From: Ruania rhizosphaerae
GTDB taxonomy: Bacteria > Actinomycetota > Actinomycetes > Actinomycetales > Beutenbergiaceae
Assembly: GCF_009805705.1 (NCBI RefSeq)
Contig: NZ_VSMB01000018.1
Location: forward strand, 1 to 64,000
Length of the DNA: 64,000 nt
Direction of reading: 5' to 3'
In this document: positions 25,995 through 36,100 of the stretch, piece after piece
Position numbering within the stretch: position 1 is the stretch's first letter
Layout: every line of letters starts with the position of its first letter
The notes under the pieces: model-generated
The model's database searches: none
Seen by the model: only the letters and a program-made list of their open reading frames with translations
What the model was told of the DNA's origin: nothing
Program-made: the position numbers and the translations under genes

Positions 25995-27080
25995 GTGGCC
26001 ACGAACAACGAGCGTCCGGCGACGATGGCCGATGTGGCCCGCCGGGCCGGCGTCTCGGTGAAGACCGTCTCGAACGTCGTCAACGGCTACCCCCACATCC
26101 GCCCGGCGACCAAGGAGAAGGTCGAGGCTGCACTCACCGAGCTGGGCTACCGGATGAACGTCTCGGCGCGGCATCTACGCATCCGCCGGACGGGCTTGAT
26201 CACCCTGGCTGTTCCCGAACTCTCGTTGCCGTATTTCGCTGAGCTGGCCGACGCCGTCATCCAGGAGGCCGATAGCCATGGCCTGACCGTGCTGATCGAG
26301 CAGACCGGCGGCCGGCGCGACCGCGAGCTGGCCGTCCTGTCCGGTTCCAGGCGCCAGCTCACCGATGGGGTGATTCTCTCCCCGCTCGGCCTCGACCAGG
26401 CTGACCGGGCAGCGTTCGAGGTCGACTTCCCGCTGGTCCTGCTGGGCGAGCGGGTCTTCGGAGCCCCCGCCGATCACGTCACGATGAACAACGTCGCCGC
26501 CGCCCGCGCCGCCACCTCCTACCTGCTGGAGCTGGGTCGTCGCCGCATCGCCGTGCTCGGGCCGGGCCCGGCGGATACGGCCACCGGCTCGGCCGGGCTG
26601 CGGCTCGACGGCTACCGCGAGGCGCTCGCCACCGCCGACGTCCCGTTCGATCCGGGCCTGGTGGTGCCCGCCACGCCGTGGCACCGGTCGGCGGGCTCGG
26701 ACTCCCTCGGCGCCCTCCTGGACGGCGGCACGCCGGTAGACGCCGTGTTCGCGATGAACGACGCCCTCGCCCTCGGCGCGCTCTACGCGCTGCACGCACG
26801 CGGCGTGGATGTGCCCGCCGATGTGGCACTGGTCGGCTTCGACGACGTCGACGACGTCCGGTACGCGACCCCCACGCTCAGCTCCGTAGCACCCGGCCGG
26901 GATGAGATCGCCCACACGGCCGTGGCTCTGCTTCGCTCACGTCTGGCCGGCGACGGCGGCCCGTACGTCCGCGTGATCAGCGAGGCCCGGGTGGTGGCTC
27001 GCCAGTCCACCGGGGCAGCCGGCGAGCAGGTCATCTCGGTGCAGCCGGGTTCGCAGGTACCGGCCGACGCTCCGGTCTGA
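25995..27080 (+). CDS. LacI-family transcriptional regulator
   Basis: A 361-residue LacI repressor with HTH MADVARRAGVSVKTVSNVVNG and hinge region NVSARHLRIRRTG. The effector domain strongly resembles the LacI half of the fusion protein at 8241-10139 (shared VAVPEL-like strand, GGRRDRE, DVALVGFDD). GTG 25995 has AAGGAGGT at 25983-25990 but only a four-base spacing; ATG 25968 is the alternative. It precedes the GH27/GH51 genes on the same strand and likely controls them through the TACATCGATGTA operator. Confidence 0.93.
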   Translation: MATNNERPATMADVARRAGVSVKTVSNVVNGYPHIRPATKEKVEAALTELGYRMNVSARHLRIRRTGLITLAVPELSLPYFAELADAVIQEADSHGLTVLIEQTGGRRDRELAVLSGSRRQLTDGVILSPLGLDQADRAAFEVDFPLVLLGERVFGAPADHVTMNNVAAARAATSYLLELGRRRIAVLGPGPADTATGSAGLRLDGYREALATADVPFDPGLVVPATPWHRSAGSDSLGALLDGGTPVDAVFAMNDALALGALYALHARGVDVPADVALVGFDDVDDVRYATPTLSSVAPGRDEIAHTAVALLRSRLAGDGGPYVRVISEARVVARQSTGAAGEQVISVQPGSQVPADAPV

Positions 27081-27110
27081 CCCAGCGGGCACGAACCTCT
27101 CCACGTCCGG

Positions 27111-27156
27111 TTGACCCCAGCCCGATCTCCGTGCAGACTGCCTCTACATCGATGTA
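27111..27156 (+). promoter_or_regulatory. Promoter and LacI operator of the glycosidase operon
   Basis: TTGACC (27111-27116), 17 bases, then CAGACT (27134-27139). The perfect palindrome TACATCGATGTA (27145-27156), with a central CG, lies right at the expected transcription start, a classic roadblock operator position for a LacI-type repressor. The GTG start codon follows 22 bases later. Confidence 0.65.
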
Positions 27157-27178
27157 AAGCACTCACGAAAGGCCCTGC

Positions 27179-28501
27179 GTGCACCGCACCGCCTCCCTCA
27201 CCCCGCCGATGGGGTGGAACTCTTGGGACAGCTTCGGCACCACCGTTACCGAGAATGAGGTGCTCGCGAACGCCCAGGTGATGGCCGAACGGATGCTGCC
27301 CGCCGGGTGGGACACCGTGGTCGTCGACATCCAGTGGTACGAGCCCACCGCCCGCGCCGGTGGCTACAACGACGACGCCCCGTTGCTACTCGACTCCGAC
27401 GGCGTGCAGATGCCCGTCGAGGCCCGCTTCCCCTCCTCCGCCGGGGGCCGAGGATTCGGCCCCCTGGCAGCACAGATCCACGAACTGGGCCTGCGCTTCG
27501 GCGTGCACCTGATGCGCGGGATCCCGCGCCGCGCGGTCGCCGACCCCCGCCCCGTGCCCGGCACCGACGCCACCACGGCCGACATCGCCCTTCCCGCCGA
27601 CCACCCAGCCGCCCGCTGCCCTTGGAACGGGGACAACCTCGGGCTCGACTTCTCCCACCATGCGGCCCAGATCTGGCTGGACACCCAGATCGACCGGGTC
27701 GTCGGCTGGGGCGTCGACTTCCTCAAAGTCGACGACATGCTCTTCCCCTACCACCACGACGCGATCGAGGCCCTGCACACGGCCGTCTCCCGCGCCGAGG
27801 AACACCACGGCCGCGACGTCACCCTCTCCCTCTCCCCCGGCACCGACCTCTCCGTCGCCCACGTCACCCACCTGCGCGAGAACGCCGATATGTGGCGCAT
27901 CTCCGACGACCTGTGGGACCGATGGGAGGACGTCGCCGACCAGTTCACCCGCCTGGCACGCTGGGCCCCGCACCAGCGTGCCCACGGCTGGGCCGACGCC
28001 GACATGCTGCCGCTGGGCCGTATCGGTATCCGCGCCGAACGGGGCGAGCCGCGTGACAGCCTGCTCAGCACCGCCGAGCGCCGCACCATGCTCTCACTGT
28101 GGAACCTCGGCCGTTCGCCCCTGTTCATGGGCGGCGACCTGCCCACCACCGACGCGGCCACCCTCGCTGACCTGACTCACGCCGACGCGCTCACCATCGG
28201 CAGGCACTCGGCCGACAATGGGGAACTGCTCCGTGAACGCGACCTGATCGTGTGGGGCGCGCGAGGCACCGGCCCCGCCGCCGGAACCCGGTGGGCCGGG
28301 GTGTTCAACAGTGCCGACGGCGCACGCACCATCCACATCCCGCTCACCTCCACCGGGCTCACCTCACCGGACCTTCCCACCCCGACCACCATCACCGAGC
28401 TGTGGACCGGCCGCCGCATCGAGATCGACCCGGCCGATCCCTATGCCGTGCTCGACCTGCAGGTGGACGCCCACGGCGTGGCCCTGCTGCGCGCGACCTG
28501 A
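27179..28501 (+). CDS. GH27 glycoside hydrolase (alpha-galactosidase or beta-L-arabinopyranosidase)
   Basis: A 440-residue GH27 enzyme. PPMGWNSWDSFG at the start is the family hallmark, the nucleophile is Asp185 in FLKVDDM, and the acid/base is one of the aspartates in WRISDD (243/244). The C-terminal all-beta domain follows from about 345. It lacks a signal peptide and therefore works on imported or intracellular saccharides. The start is GTG 27179; there is only a weak GAAAG upstream. It shares an operon with an alpha-L-arabinofuranosidase, which favours arabinose-containing substrates, and a beta-L-arabinopyranosidase activity is possible. The exact linkage is inference. Confidence 0.9.
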   Translation: MHRTASLTPPMGWNSWDSFGTTVTENEVLANAQVMAERMLPAGWDTVVVDIQWYEPTARAGGYNDDAPLLLDSDGVQMPVEARFPSSAGGRGFGPLAAQIHELGLRFGVHLMRGIPRRAVADPRPVPGTDATTADIALPADHPAARCPWNGDNLGLDFSHHAAQIWLDTQIDRVVGWGVDFLKVDDMLFPYHHDAIEALHTAVSRAEEHHGRDVTLSLSPGTDLSVAHVTHLRENADMWRISDDLWDRWEDVADQFTRLARWAPHQRAHGWADADMLPLGRIGIRAERGEPRDSLLSTAERRTMLSLWNLGRSPLFMGGDLPTTDAATLADLTHADALTIGRHSADNGELLRERDLIVWGARGTGPAAGTRWAGVFNSADGARTIHIPLTSTGLTSPDLPTPTTITELWTGRRIEIDPADPYAVLDLQVDAHGVALLRAT

Positions 28502-28547
28502 CCTGACCAGCCAGACCCCGACCCCTGCCCCCCTGGAGAAAGAAGTC

Positions 28548-30059
28548 ATGACCAACGCACGCATCACTCTCGACCCGGCCTTCGCCGTCGGGCCGGTCCG
28601 CCGACGCACCTTCGGTTCCTTCGTGGAGCACCTCGGCCGTGCCGTCTACACCGGTATCCACGAGCCGGACCACCCGACCGCCGACGAGAACGGCTTCCGG
28701 CAGGACGTCATCGACCTCACCCGCGAGCTCGGCGTCTCCACCGTGCGCTACCCGGGCGGCAACTTTGTCTCCGGCTACCGCTGGGAGGACGGCATCGGCC
28801 CGGTGGACCAGCGCCCCACCCGCCTCGACCTTGCGTGGCACTCCTCCGACCCGAACCACGTCGGCGTGGACGAGTTCCTGAAGTGGTCGAAGGCCTCGGG
28901 TACCGAGCCGATGATGGCCGTCAACCTCGGTACCCGCGGCGTGCAGGAGGCACTCGACATCCTCGAGTACTGCAACGTGCCCGGCGGCACCCACTACTCG
29001 GACCTACGCCGCAAGAACGGCGCCGAGGAGCCGTACCGCATCAGAATGTGGTGCCTGGGCAACGAGATGGACGGACCGTGGCAGATCGGACACAAGACCG
29101 CCGAGGAGTACGCACGCCTGGCCACAGAGACCGCCCGTGCGATGCGGATGATCGACCCGGACATCGAGCTGGTGGCCTGCGGCTCCTCGGGCTCCGGGAT
29201 GCCGACCTTCGGTGAGTGGGAGCGGATCGTGCTCACTGAGGCGTACGAGGACGTCGACTACATCTCGGCTCACGCCTACTACTACGAGGAGGACGGCGAC
29301 CTCGCCTCCTTCTTGGCCTCCGCCGTCGATATGGACCACTTCATCGACTCGGTGGCCGCCACCGCGGACGCCGTCCGCGCCGCCCGCAAGCTCACGAAGA
29401 AGATCCACATCTCCTTCGACGAGTGGAACGTCTGGTACCAGAAGCGTGCCGAGTCCCGCCCGCCGACCGGGGACGACTGGCCGGTGGCCCCCGTGCTGCT
29501 GGAGGACCACTACAACGTCGCCGACGCGGTGGTGGTGGGCAATCTGCTCATCTCACTGCTGCGCCACACCGACCGGGTGCACGCGGCCTCGCAGGCGCAG
29601 CTGGTGAACGTGATCGCCCCGATGATGACCGAGCCGGGTGGCCGGGCGTGGAAGCAGACGATCTTCCACCCCTTCGCGCTGACCTCCCAGCACGCCGCCG
29701 GCCAGGTGCTTCAGCTGGCGATCGACTCCCCGATGCACGAGACCGCGAAGTTCGGTGAGGTCGCGGCGCTGGACGCGGTCGCCACCCACGACGCCGAGAC
29801 CGGCGAAGTCGTGGTATTCGCCGTGAACCGCTCCACCACCGACGAGCTCACGCTTGCCGTGGACACCTCCGCCTTCGGTGACCTGCGCGTGGTCGAGGCG
29901 GTCACATTGTCCAACCCGGACCACACCTGGCAGGCCACCGCCGACGACGACACCTCCGTGGCGCCGCGGCCGAACGAGTCCGCCACAGTCACCGGTGGTC
30001 AGCTCACCGCCGCCCTGGCACCGGTCTCCTGGTCGATGCTGCGCCTCGCGTCGGCCTGA
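28548..30059 (+). CDS. GH51 alpha-L-arabinofuranosidase
   Basis: A 503-residue GH51 enzyme. The acid/base Glu173 is in CLGNEMDGPW and the nucleophile Glu292 in ISFDEWNVWY. The N-terminal RRTFGSFVEHLGRAVYTGI and C-terminal beta-sandwich are typical. No signal peptide, so it removes terminal alpha-L-arabinofuranosyl residues from short oligosaccharides in the cytoplasm. ATG 28548 follows GGAGAAAG; the longer upstream frame runs through the previous gene. It is the second gene of the LacI-controlled glycosidase operon. Confidence 0.96.
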   Translation: MTNARITLDPAFAVGPVRRRTFGSFVEHLGRAVYTGIHEPDHPTADENGFRQDVIDLTRELGVSTVRYPGGNFVSGYRWEDGIGPVDQRPTRLDLAWHSSDPNHVGVDEFLKWSKASGTEPMMAVNLGTRGVQEALDILEYCNVPGGTHYSDLRRKNGAEEPYRIRMWCLGNEMDGPWQIGHKTAEEYARLATETARAMRMIDPDIELVACGSSGSGMPTFGEWERIVLTEAYEDVDYISAHAYYYEEDGDLASFLASAVDMDHFIDSVAATADAVRAARKLTKKIHISFDEWNVWYQKRAESRPPTGDDWPVAPVLLEDHYNVADAVVVGNLLISLLRHTDRVHAASQAQLVNVIAPMMTEPGGRAWKQTIFHPFALTSQHAAGQVLQLAIDSPMHETAKFGEVAALDAVATHDAETGEVVVFAVNRSTTDELTLAVDTSAFGDLRVVEAVTLSNPDHTWQATADDDTSVAPRPNESATVTGGQLTAALAPVSWSMLRLASA

Positions 30060-30082
30060 CCCGCACACAAGTGACGGTCCAC

Positions 30083-30116
30083 ACCGCCTCCGTGCCACCT
30101 ACGGCACGGAGGCGGT
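30083..30116. terminator. Hairpin terminator after the glycosidase operon
   Basis: A perfect 14-bp stem (ACCGCCTCCGTGCC and its complement) closes a six-base loop between the GH51 gene and the convergent methyltransferase. There is no T-tract, as is common in high-GC actinobacteria. Confidence 0.7.
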
Positions 30117-30151
30117 CAGGGACGTCGACTCGATACTGAGGCGGGACGGCG

Positions 30152-30958
30152 CTACACCCGGATGAGCAGCTCACCGTGCGTGACGGAGAACCAGCCGTCC
30201 TCGTGCTCACCCCAGGCCCGCCACGCCTCGGCCATCTCATCCAACTCGTCGGTGGTCGCGAAACCCTCCTCGAGGGCGTGGGTGGCGAAGGCGGAGCGTC
30301 TGACGCGCTCGGCCCACGAGTGGGACCACCACAGCCGGTCATCCTCGCCCGCGTAGCACCAGATCCCGGCGCTCGGGGTGACATCGTCGAAGCCCGCCTG
30401 GTGCGCCCAGGCAAGGAGCCGCCGTCCGGCATCCGCCTCGGCTCCGTGCGCCCGGGTGACCTTGTGATAGACCTCCCGCCAGCGGTCCAGTCCCGGGAAC
30501 TCCGGGTACCAGCACATGGCGGAATAGTCGGCGTCCCGCACGGCGATGACGCCCCCATGCCGGGCGACCCGCGCCATCTCCTTCAGCGCCGCCACCGGGT
30601 CCGAGAGGTGCTGCAGCACCTGGTGGGCATGCACCACGTCGAAGGTGCCCTTGCTGTGGGGCAGCTCGTACACGTCACCCTGCTCGAACTCGATGTTCTC
30701 CACCCCGCGCACCTCGGCGAGCTCGGAGGCCTTGAGCAGCACATCCTGCGACCGGTCGAGCCCGAGCACCCGGCCCGGGTTGACCCGCTCGGCAAGCCCG
30801 ACGGTGATGGTGCCGGGACCGCAACCGACGTCGAGCACGTCCTGCCCGCGCTCAAGCAGCGGCAGCAGATAGGCAGCCGAGTTCTCGGCCGTCCTCCAGC
30901 CGTGCGAGGCGAGCACACTCTCGTGATGCCCGTGCGTGTAGGTGTCGACGCTGCCCAT
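30152..30958 (-). CDS. Class I SAM-dependent methyltransferase
   Basis: A 268-residue methyltransferase of the UbiE/MenG-like type. Motif I is VLDVGCGPGTITVGLAE (residues 41-57), and the acidic end of strand 2 is LGLDRS. GDVYELPHSKGTFDVVHAHQVLQHL covers motifs II-III. The ATG at 30958 is directly preceded by TACACT and a six-base gap, so the message is probably leaderless; the longer upstream frame overlaps the divergent gene and is not credible. Substrate unknown. Confidence 0.9.
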   Translation of the reverse strand: MGSVDTYTHGHHESVLASHGWRTAENSAAYLLPLLERGQDVLDVGCGPGTITVGLAERVNPGRVLGLDRSQDVLLKASELAEVRGVENIEFEQGDVYELPHSKGTFDVVHAHQVLQHLSDPVAALKEMARVARHGGVIAVRDADYSAMCWYPEFPGLDRWREVYHKVTRAHGAEADAGRRLLAWAHQAGFDDVTPSAGIWCYAGEDDRLWWSHSWAERVRRSAFATHALEEGFATTDELDEMAEAWRAWGEHEDGWFSVTHGELLIRV

Positions 30959-30964
30959 GTCGAA

Positions 30965-30970
30965 AGTGTA
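30965..30970 (-). promoter_or_regulatory. -10 box of a leaderless promoter (methyltransferase)
   Basis: On the minus strand TACACT is followed by six bases and then the ATG at 30958, which puts the expected transcription start on the start codon. No good -35 is visible. Confidence 0.5.
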
Positions 30971-31054
30971 GACCGGGACCTTCCCGCTCACCTGGCGAGG
31001 AGGGCGGGGAGAACTCCCCCTCCCGGCCCGGGCAGAACCGTCAGCAGCACTCGG

Positions 31055-31060
31055 TAGCCT
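31055..31060 (+). promoter_or_regulatory. -10 box of a leaderless promoter (membrane protein)
   Basis: TAGCCT is followed by a six-base gap and the GTG at 31067. Its geometry mirrors the divergent methyltransferase promoter about 85 bases away. No strong -35 is seen. Confidence 0.45.
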
Positions 31061-31066
31061 GGGCCG

Positions 31067-32224
31067 GTGAGCGATCAACGCACCCGCATCGTCGGGGTCG
31101 ACACCGCCCGGGGGCTGGCCGTGCTCGGTATGTTCGTCGCCCACCTCGGTCTGGAGCGGGAGGTCGGGCTGATCACCCCGACCGGCTGGTTCTTCGTGGC
31201 CGACGGGCGCCCCTCGGCCCTGTTCGCGATGCTCGCCGGCGTCGGGTTGGCATTCATGACCCGCCGCGCCGCCGCCTCCGGTGACCCGGCGGATTGGCAA
31301 CGGCAGCGCACCCGCATCCTGAAACGTTCCGGCATCCTCTACGCCCTCGGGTGGGCACTGACCTTCCTCCTCACCCCGGTGGCGGTGATCCTGTCCTCCT
31401 ATGCGGTGATGTTCGTACTCGCCCTGCCGTTCCTGCGTCTGCGCACCCCCGCGCTGCTCGGATGGGCAGCTGGGGTGCTCGCGATCGCTCCGGTGCCGGT
31501 GCTCGCCGTCCGGCTGGCCATCGGTGAGGGCTCCGAGCTACGGGCGATGCCGCTGGTCGGGGAGCTGCTCACCGGCTACTACCCGGCGATCACCTGGCTC
31601 GCCTACCTCCTGATCGGGATCGCCGTGGGCCGGGCGAACCTGCGCTCGGTCACGGTGCAGACCAGCTTCGTGCTGCTCGGCACGGCCGCCGCGCTGGTCG
31701 GGTACGGTGCCGGCGCCTTCCTCACTTCCCTCACCACCGATCCGGACTCGCTGCCGGCGATGCTGGTGAGCATCGAACCTCACGCCGACTCCGGCGTGGA
31801 GATGCTCGGGAACGTCGGGGTAGCGGTGGCCGTGGTGGGTCTGATGCTGCTGATCACACGCCCGGCGGCGCTGCGCGTCCTGCTCACCCCCGTCAGCGCC
31901 ACCGGAGCGATGTCGCTGACCGTCTACAGCCTGCACATCGTCTACATCCGCATCCTGGGCAACGACGCCGTCTGGTACCCGGAGTCGAACTGGCCGTTGA
32001 TCTGGTTGATCATCGGGACATTCGTGTTCACCACAGCCTGGCAGCTCACCCTCGGCAAGGGGCCGTTCGAGCGGGCGATGAGTGCGATGATCCGCACGAG
32101 GCGCCCACCGACACCACCACCCCCACCCAGCCCGTACCGGCAGCACCCGCAGTACCCCCAGTACCCCCAGCACCCGTCACCTCCCGTACCGCAATACCCA
32201 CCGCCCCCACCGCCCCGCCCATGA
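31067..32224 (+). CDS. DUF418/heparan N-acetyltransferase-like membrane protein
   Basis: A 385-residue multi-pass membrane protein with about ten hydrophobic segments. The N-terminal RIVGVDTARGLAVLGMFVAHLG is the hallmark of the DUF1624/DUF418 acyltransferase-like family. FAMLAGVGLAFMTRR and TVYSLHIVYIRI are further family stretches. The last 40 residues form a cytoplasmic Pro/Tyr/Gln-rich tail with PQYP repeats. GTG 31067 is the likely start of a leaderless message. The stop overlaps the next gene by four bases. Function in actinobacteria is unknown; transfer of acyl groups across the membrane is a family-based guess. Confidence 0.85.
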   Translation: MSDQRTRIVGVDTARGLAVLGMFVAHLGLEREVGLITPTGWFFVADGRPSALFAMLAGVGLAFMTRRAAASGDPADWQRQRTRILKRSGILYALGWALTFLLTPVAVILSSYAVMFVLALPFLRLRTPALLGWAAGVLAIAPVPVLAVRLAIGEGSELRAMPLVGELLTGYYPAITWLAYLLIGIAVGRANLRSVTVQTSFVLLGTAAALVGYGAGAFLTSLTTDPDSLPAMLVSIEPHADSGVEMLGNVGVAVAVVGLMLLITRPAALRVLLTPVSATGAMSLTVYSLHIVYIRILGNDAVWYPESNWPLIWLIIGTFVFTTAWQLTLGKGPFERAMSAMIRTRRPPTPPPPPSPYRQHPQYPQYPQHPSPPVPQYPPPPPPRP

Positions 32225-33093
32225 CCGTCCTCACCCCCGCACAGTGGCAGCCCCGCGCCCAAGCGCACGCCGAGCGGGCCGACGCCCTCACCCGCGAGTA
32301 CCGCGAGCGCCGCCAGGCCCGGCAACGCCATCCGGTCGAGGACTTCCTGTTCACCTACTACCCCACCAAACCGGCCCAGCTACGGGTCTGGCACCCGGGC
32401 ACCGGCCGCGCCCTGGTCGAGGCTCCCGAGCATGCCCGACGGCGCTGGTACTCCTCGCAGGAGGGTGTGGTGAGCCTGGACGAGCCAGGGTTCCTGGCCG
32501 AGCGAGGTGACGCCGTCCGGTTCGTGCACGACCTGGTCAGCCGCACCCGCGCCCGGCCGGCGCGGCTGAGCTGTTTCGGTCTGCACGAGTGGGCGATGGT
32601 GTACCGCACCGAGGATGTGCGGCATGCGCAGGTGCCGCTGCGGCTGGGCGCTGCGGGCACCGATGAGGTGGTGCGATCGCACCCGTTGCGGTGCACCCAT
32701 TTCGACGCCTTCCGGTTCTTCACCGACCCGGCGATCCCACGCAACGAACGTGAGCTCACCCGCGCCGACCAGCCCGCGTTGGAGCAGCCGGGCTGCCTAC
32801 ATGCCGGGATGGACGTCTACAAGTGGGCGATGAAGCTCGGGCCCGCGGTTCCAGGTGAGCTGCTGTTGGACGCCTTCGAACTGGCGCGCGACATCCGCGC
32901 CCTGGACATGCGTGCCTCGCCCTATGATCTGCGGGACTGGGGCTATGAACCCGTCCCGATCGAGACGGCGGACGGGAAGGCGACCTACGTCGCGGCGCAG
33001 CGGGAGTTCGCGGAGCGGGCGAACGGGCTGCGGGACAGGGTATTGGAGGTCACGTCCTCGCTCCTGCGCGTAGCGGCGACCACTCCTGGGTAA
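32221..33093 (+). CDS. Conserved protein of the group annotated as 3-methyladenine DNA glycosylase
   Basis: A 290-residue protein. EDFLFTYYPTKPAQLRVWHPG near residues 40-60 and CLHAGMDVYKWAMKLGP near 200 are typical of an actinobacterial family often labelled 3-methyladenine DNA glycosylase. I see no helix-hairpin-helix or other glycosylase motif, so the label should be treated with care. The start ATG 32221 overlaps the previous stop (ATGA), indicating coupled translation with the membrane protein. Confidence 0.7.
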   Translation: MTVLTPAQWQPRAQAHAERADALTREYRERRQARQRHPVEDFLFTYYPTKPAQLRVWHPGTGRALVEAPEHARRRWYSSQEGVVSLDEPGFLAERGDAVRFVHDLVSRTRARPARLSCFGLHEWAMVYRTEDVRHAQVPLRLGAAGTDEVVRSHPLRCTHFDAFRFFTDPAIPRNERELTRADQPALEQPGCLHAGMDVYKWAMKLGPAVPGELLLDAFELARDIRALDMRASPYDLRDWGYEPVPIETADGKATYVAAQREFAERANGLRDRVLEVTSSLLRVAATTPG

Positions 33094-33141
33094 AGTGACG
33101 ACACCCCAGTGAGGGGCCCGAGGGGAAGGGGAACCGGGGCG

Positions 33142-36100
33142 GTGCGGAGCGGATCGTGGCGGTGGCCTCGTACGCGCGCCCAGCTGCCGTTGATCGCGCT
33201 CCTGGCCGCGATGGCCATGCTCGTCACCCTCACCGTGGCGGGGACGCTGACCTACCTGGCCATCGCGTCGACCGCCGCCGTCAGGGAGGTGATGAGCCAG
33301 GCATCACCCGAGGCCGCCGGTGTGACGCTGCAAACCCGCCTCGCCGACGACGCCACGGGACAGGACGATCTACTGCTCGAGACCGTATCCGGACTGCTGC
33401 CGGAGGCCATGGTGTACCGCTCGGTGTCGACGCCGGAGTTGGACGCGCAGGACGCCGGACGGGGAACCGCAGTGGTTCTGGCCGCCGATCAGCACGCCCG
33501 TGATGGCGGTGAGCTGACGGCCGGCGCGTGGCCGGCTACAGCCGGTGAGGGGGCGCTTCACGCTGAGTCAGCGCGAGCCGCCGGGTTGGAGGTGGGCGAT
33601 ACGTTCGCCGTCGGTGCGCAGGCGCTCCCGATTCGCATCACGGGACTGTGGCTGCCGGACGATCCCGCGGCGGCACGCTGGGCAGGTGACCTCCTCACGA
33701 CCGAGGGTCTCGACCCGGTCCGCCCGCAGACCGTCGGGCCGGTGTTCCTCCCAAGCCTGGATCCCGTCGATGTCACTCCCCTGGTGCGCTGGGTGATCAC
33801 GCCGGCGCCGGACCTTGAGCCGGCCGATCTCGATGGGTGGGAGTCCGGTCTCGCCGAGCTGCGCGAGGTCGTCGACGCCACCGAGGTGCCCGTCCGCGGG
33901 CTCATCATCGAGGGCTCGCTGGCCCAGACTGTGGCCGACACCGCGAACGGCCTGATCGCGGTACGCACGGCCGCCACCGTCCCGTTGGTCATCGTAGCGG
34001 CCGTCTCACTGGTGGCGCTCTGGCAGCTCGCCGGGCTGCTGGGGCTGCTGCGAGCGCCGGAAAGTCGCCTGCTACTGACCCGCGGCGCCTCCCGGCGCCA
34101 GCTGCGGACCGCCGCCCTCGTCGAGTCCGCCGGGGTCGCCGGTCTCGGCGCGGCCATCGGGACCGGGGTGACGCTCGCGCTCGCAGGGGATCGTGGCGAT
34201 GACGCAACCTCAGTGGTGCTGCTGGTGGCAGCGGGGGTCTGCCTCGTGGTGACCGCGGTTCTCGCCACGGTGCAGTTGAGCGCGCTGACGATCCATGACG
34301 ATGCGGCTGTGGCGAGTGGGCGGCGCCGCCCGGTGCTGGCGGGCAGCGCTGTCGTGCTGCTCACTGGTGCCGCAGCGTTCAGCATGTGGCGGTTCGCGCG
34401 GAACGGGTCTGCGCTGGTGCCCGGGACGTCCCGGGTGGATCCGCTGGCGGTGAGCGCCCCCGCCCTGATGCTGCTGGCAGGCGCATTGCTCGTGCTCGCG
34501 CTGGCCGCCCCGCTCACCCGGGGGTGGGCGCTCTGGGCGAGCCGGCTCCCGGGCTATTCGCCGGTGAGTGAAGCGCGCCAGGTGGCCCGCCACCTCCCGG
34601 TGCTCGCCGCGCCGGTGGTGCTGGTGGTCCTGGCGAGCGCGGTCGGCACGATGGCGGCGGCGTACTCGGGCACCTCCGAGACGCTGCGCACGCTCTCGGC
34701 CGGGGTAGCCAGCGGTGCGGACGTCCGGGTCCGCCTCCCCTCCGGTTCCGGTGACGAGACCGTCGGGGTGAGCCAGTACGCCGACCTCGACGGCGTCACC
34801 CAGGCCAGCGGGGTTCTCACCACCGCGGTGCGTCACGAGGATTCTCCGGGCACGCTCACTGCCCTGCCAGTCGCCGAGAGCAGCGTCATGGCGGCCCCCG
34901 ACGCGCTCGTGAACCCGGCGGAAATCGCTGAGTCGCTCGCACCCCATCCGGATACTCTCACCGGGCCGGAGATAGCAGGCATCGTCGAGGGCAACCTGAC
35001 GGTGTCGACCACCACGACCGGGCCGGACATGTCGATGTTCGCCCACCCATCGGCCCGCCAGGTCTGGCTCGAGCTCGTCCTGTGGAACGGCACAGAGACG
35101 GTGACAGTGCGTTCCGAACGTGTCAGTGATGCCCCTGACGACGGTGCCACGTCCACGGGTGCGGTCAGTATCGACGTACCGGATGGCGCGTGGCAGGCGG
35201 TGGCGCTCGACGTCCAGCTGGCGGCGGAGTTCGCGCAGACACGGTACGAAGTCGAGGTGGCCGACCTGCGCTCCGGTGAGGTCGATCTCAGCGCGGCGCT
35301 GTCCTCGTGGGATCCGGCGACGCTCCCACTGGCCGGGGAGGGATCGATGCTCGCCGCGGATGCGCAGCCGTTGACGCTCACCGCCGAGGTCGGTCTGCTC
35401 TACAGCGGCGACTTCGTCCGCCGCGGCACGGTGACTGTGCGTTCGATGCCGCCACCGCCCCCGGGCACCGGCGACGGCCTGCCCGTGCTGGTGACTCCAG
35501 GCTGGTCGCAGGTCATCCTCCCCTCCGGCGCGGACGTGACGGTCGCGGGCACGCAGCTGCGGTTGCGAGCAACCGGCGAAGTCGCCGTGATCCCTGGCTC
35601 CGCCAGCCACCCACGCGGGGTCCTGGCGGATCTGGCCGGGGTGCAGGAGGCGCTGCTGCGCGGTGGCGGGTCGGCGCAGCCGGTGAGCGAGGTCTGGCTG
35701 GCGGCAGGCGCCCCGGCGGAGGTCGAGGCTCCGGTGGCTGCACTGGCCGGACCCCACGCCGAGGTGACAAGGGCGGACGCGGCACGGGAGATGGACCCTG
35801 TCGCGGCACCCGCACGCATCGTGTTCTGGCTGGCCGCTGCAGGAGCCTTGCTGCTGATGGTTCCCGCGGTGGCGGCCGTCGCCACCGCGCAGACCACCGC
35901 CCGTCGCGGGGAGGTCGTGGTGCTGCGCGCCGTCGGGGTGGGTTCGGCGCAGCAGGCGGCCTCCCGCCGCAGGGAACTGCTGGCGGTGCAGCTGAGCGCT
36001 GTCGCCGCCGGTGCGGTAGCCGGGCTGGGAACGGCGGCCCTGATGATGCCCGACTTGGTGCGCGCGACCACCCCGCAGGCCACCGCGGCCGTTCCGTTGC

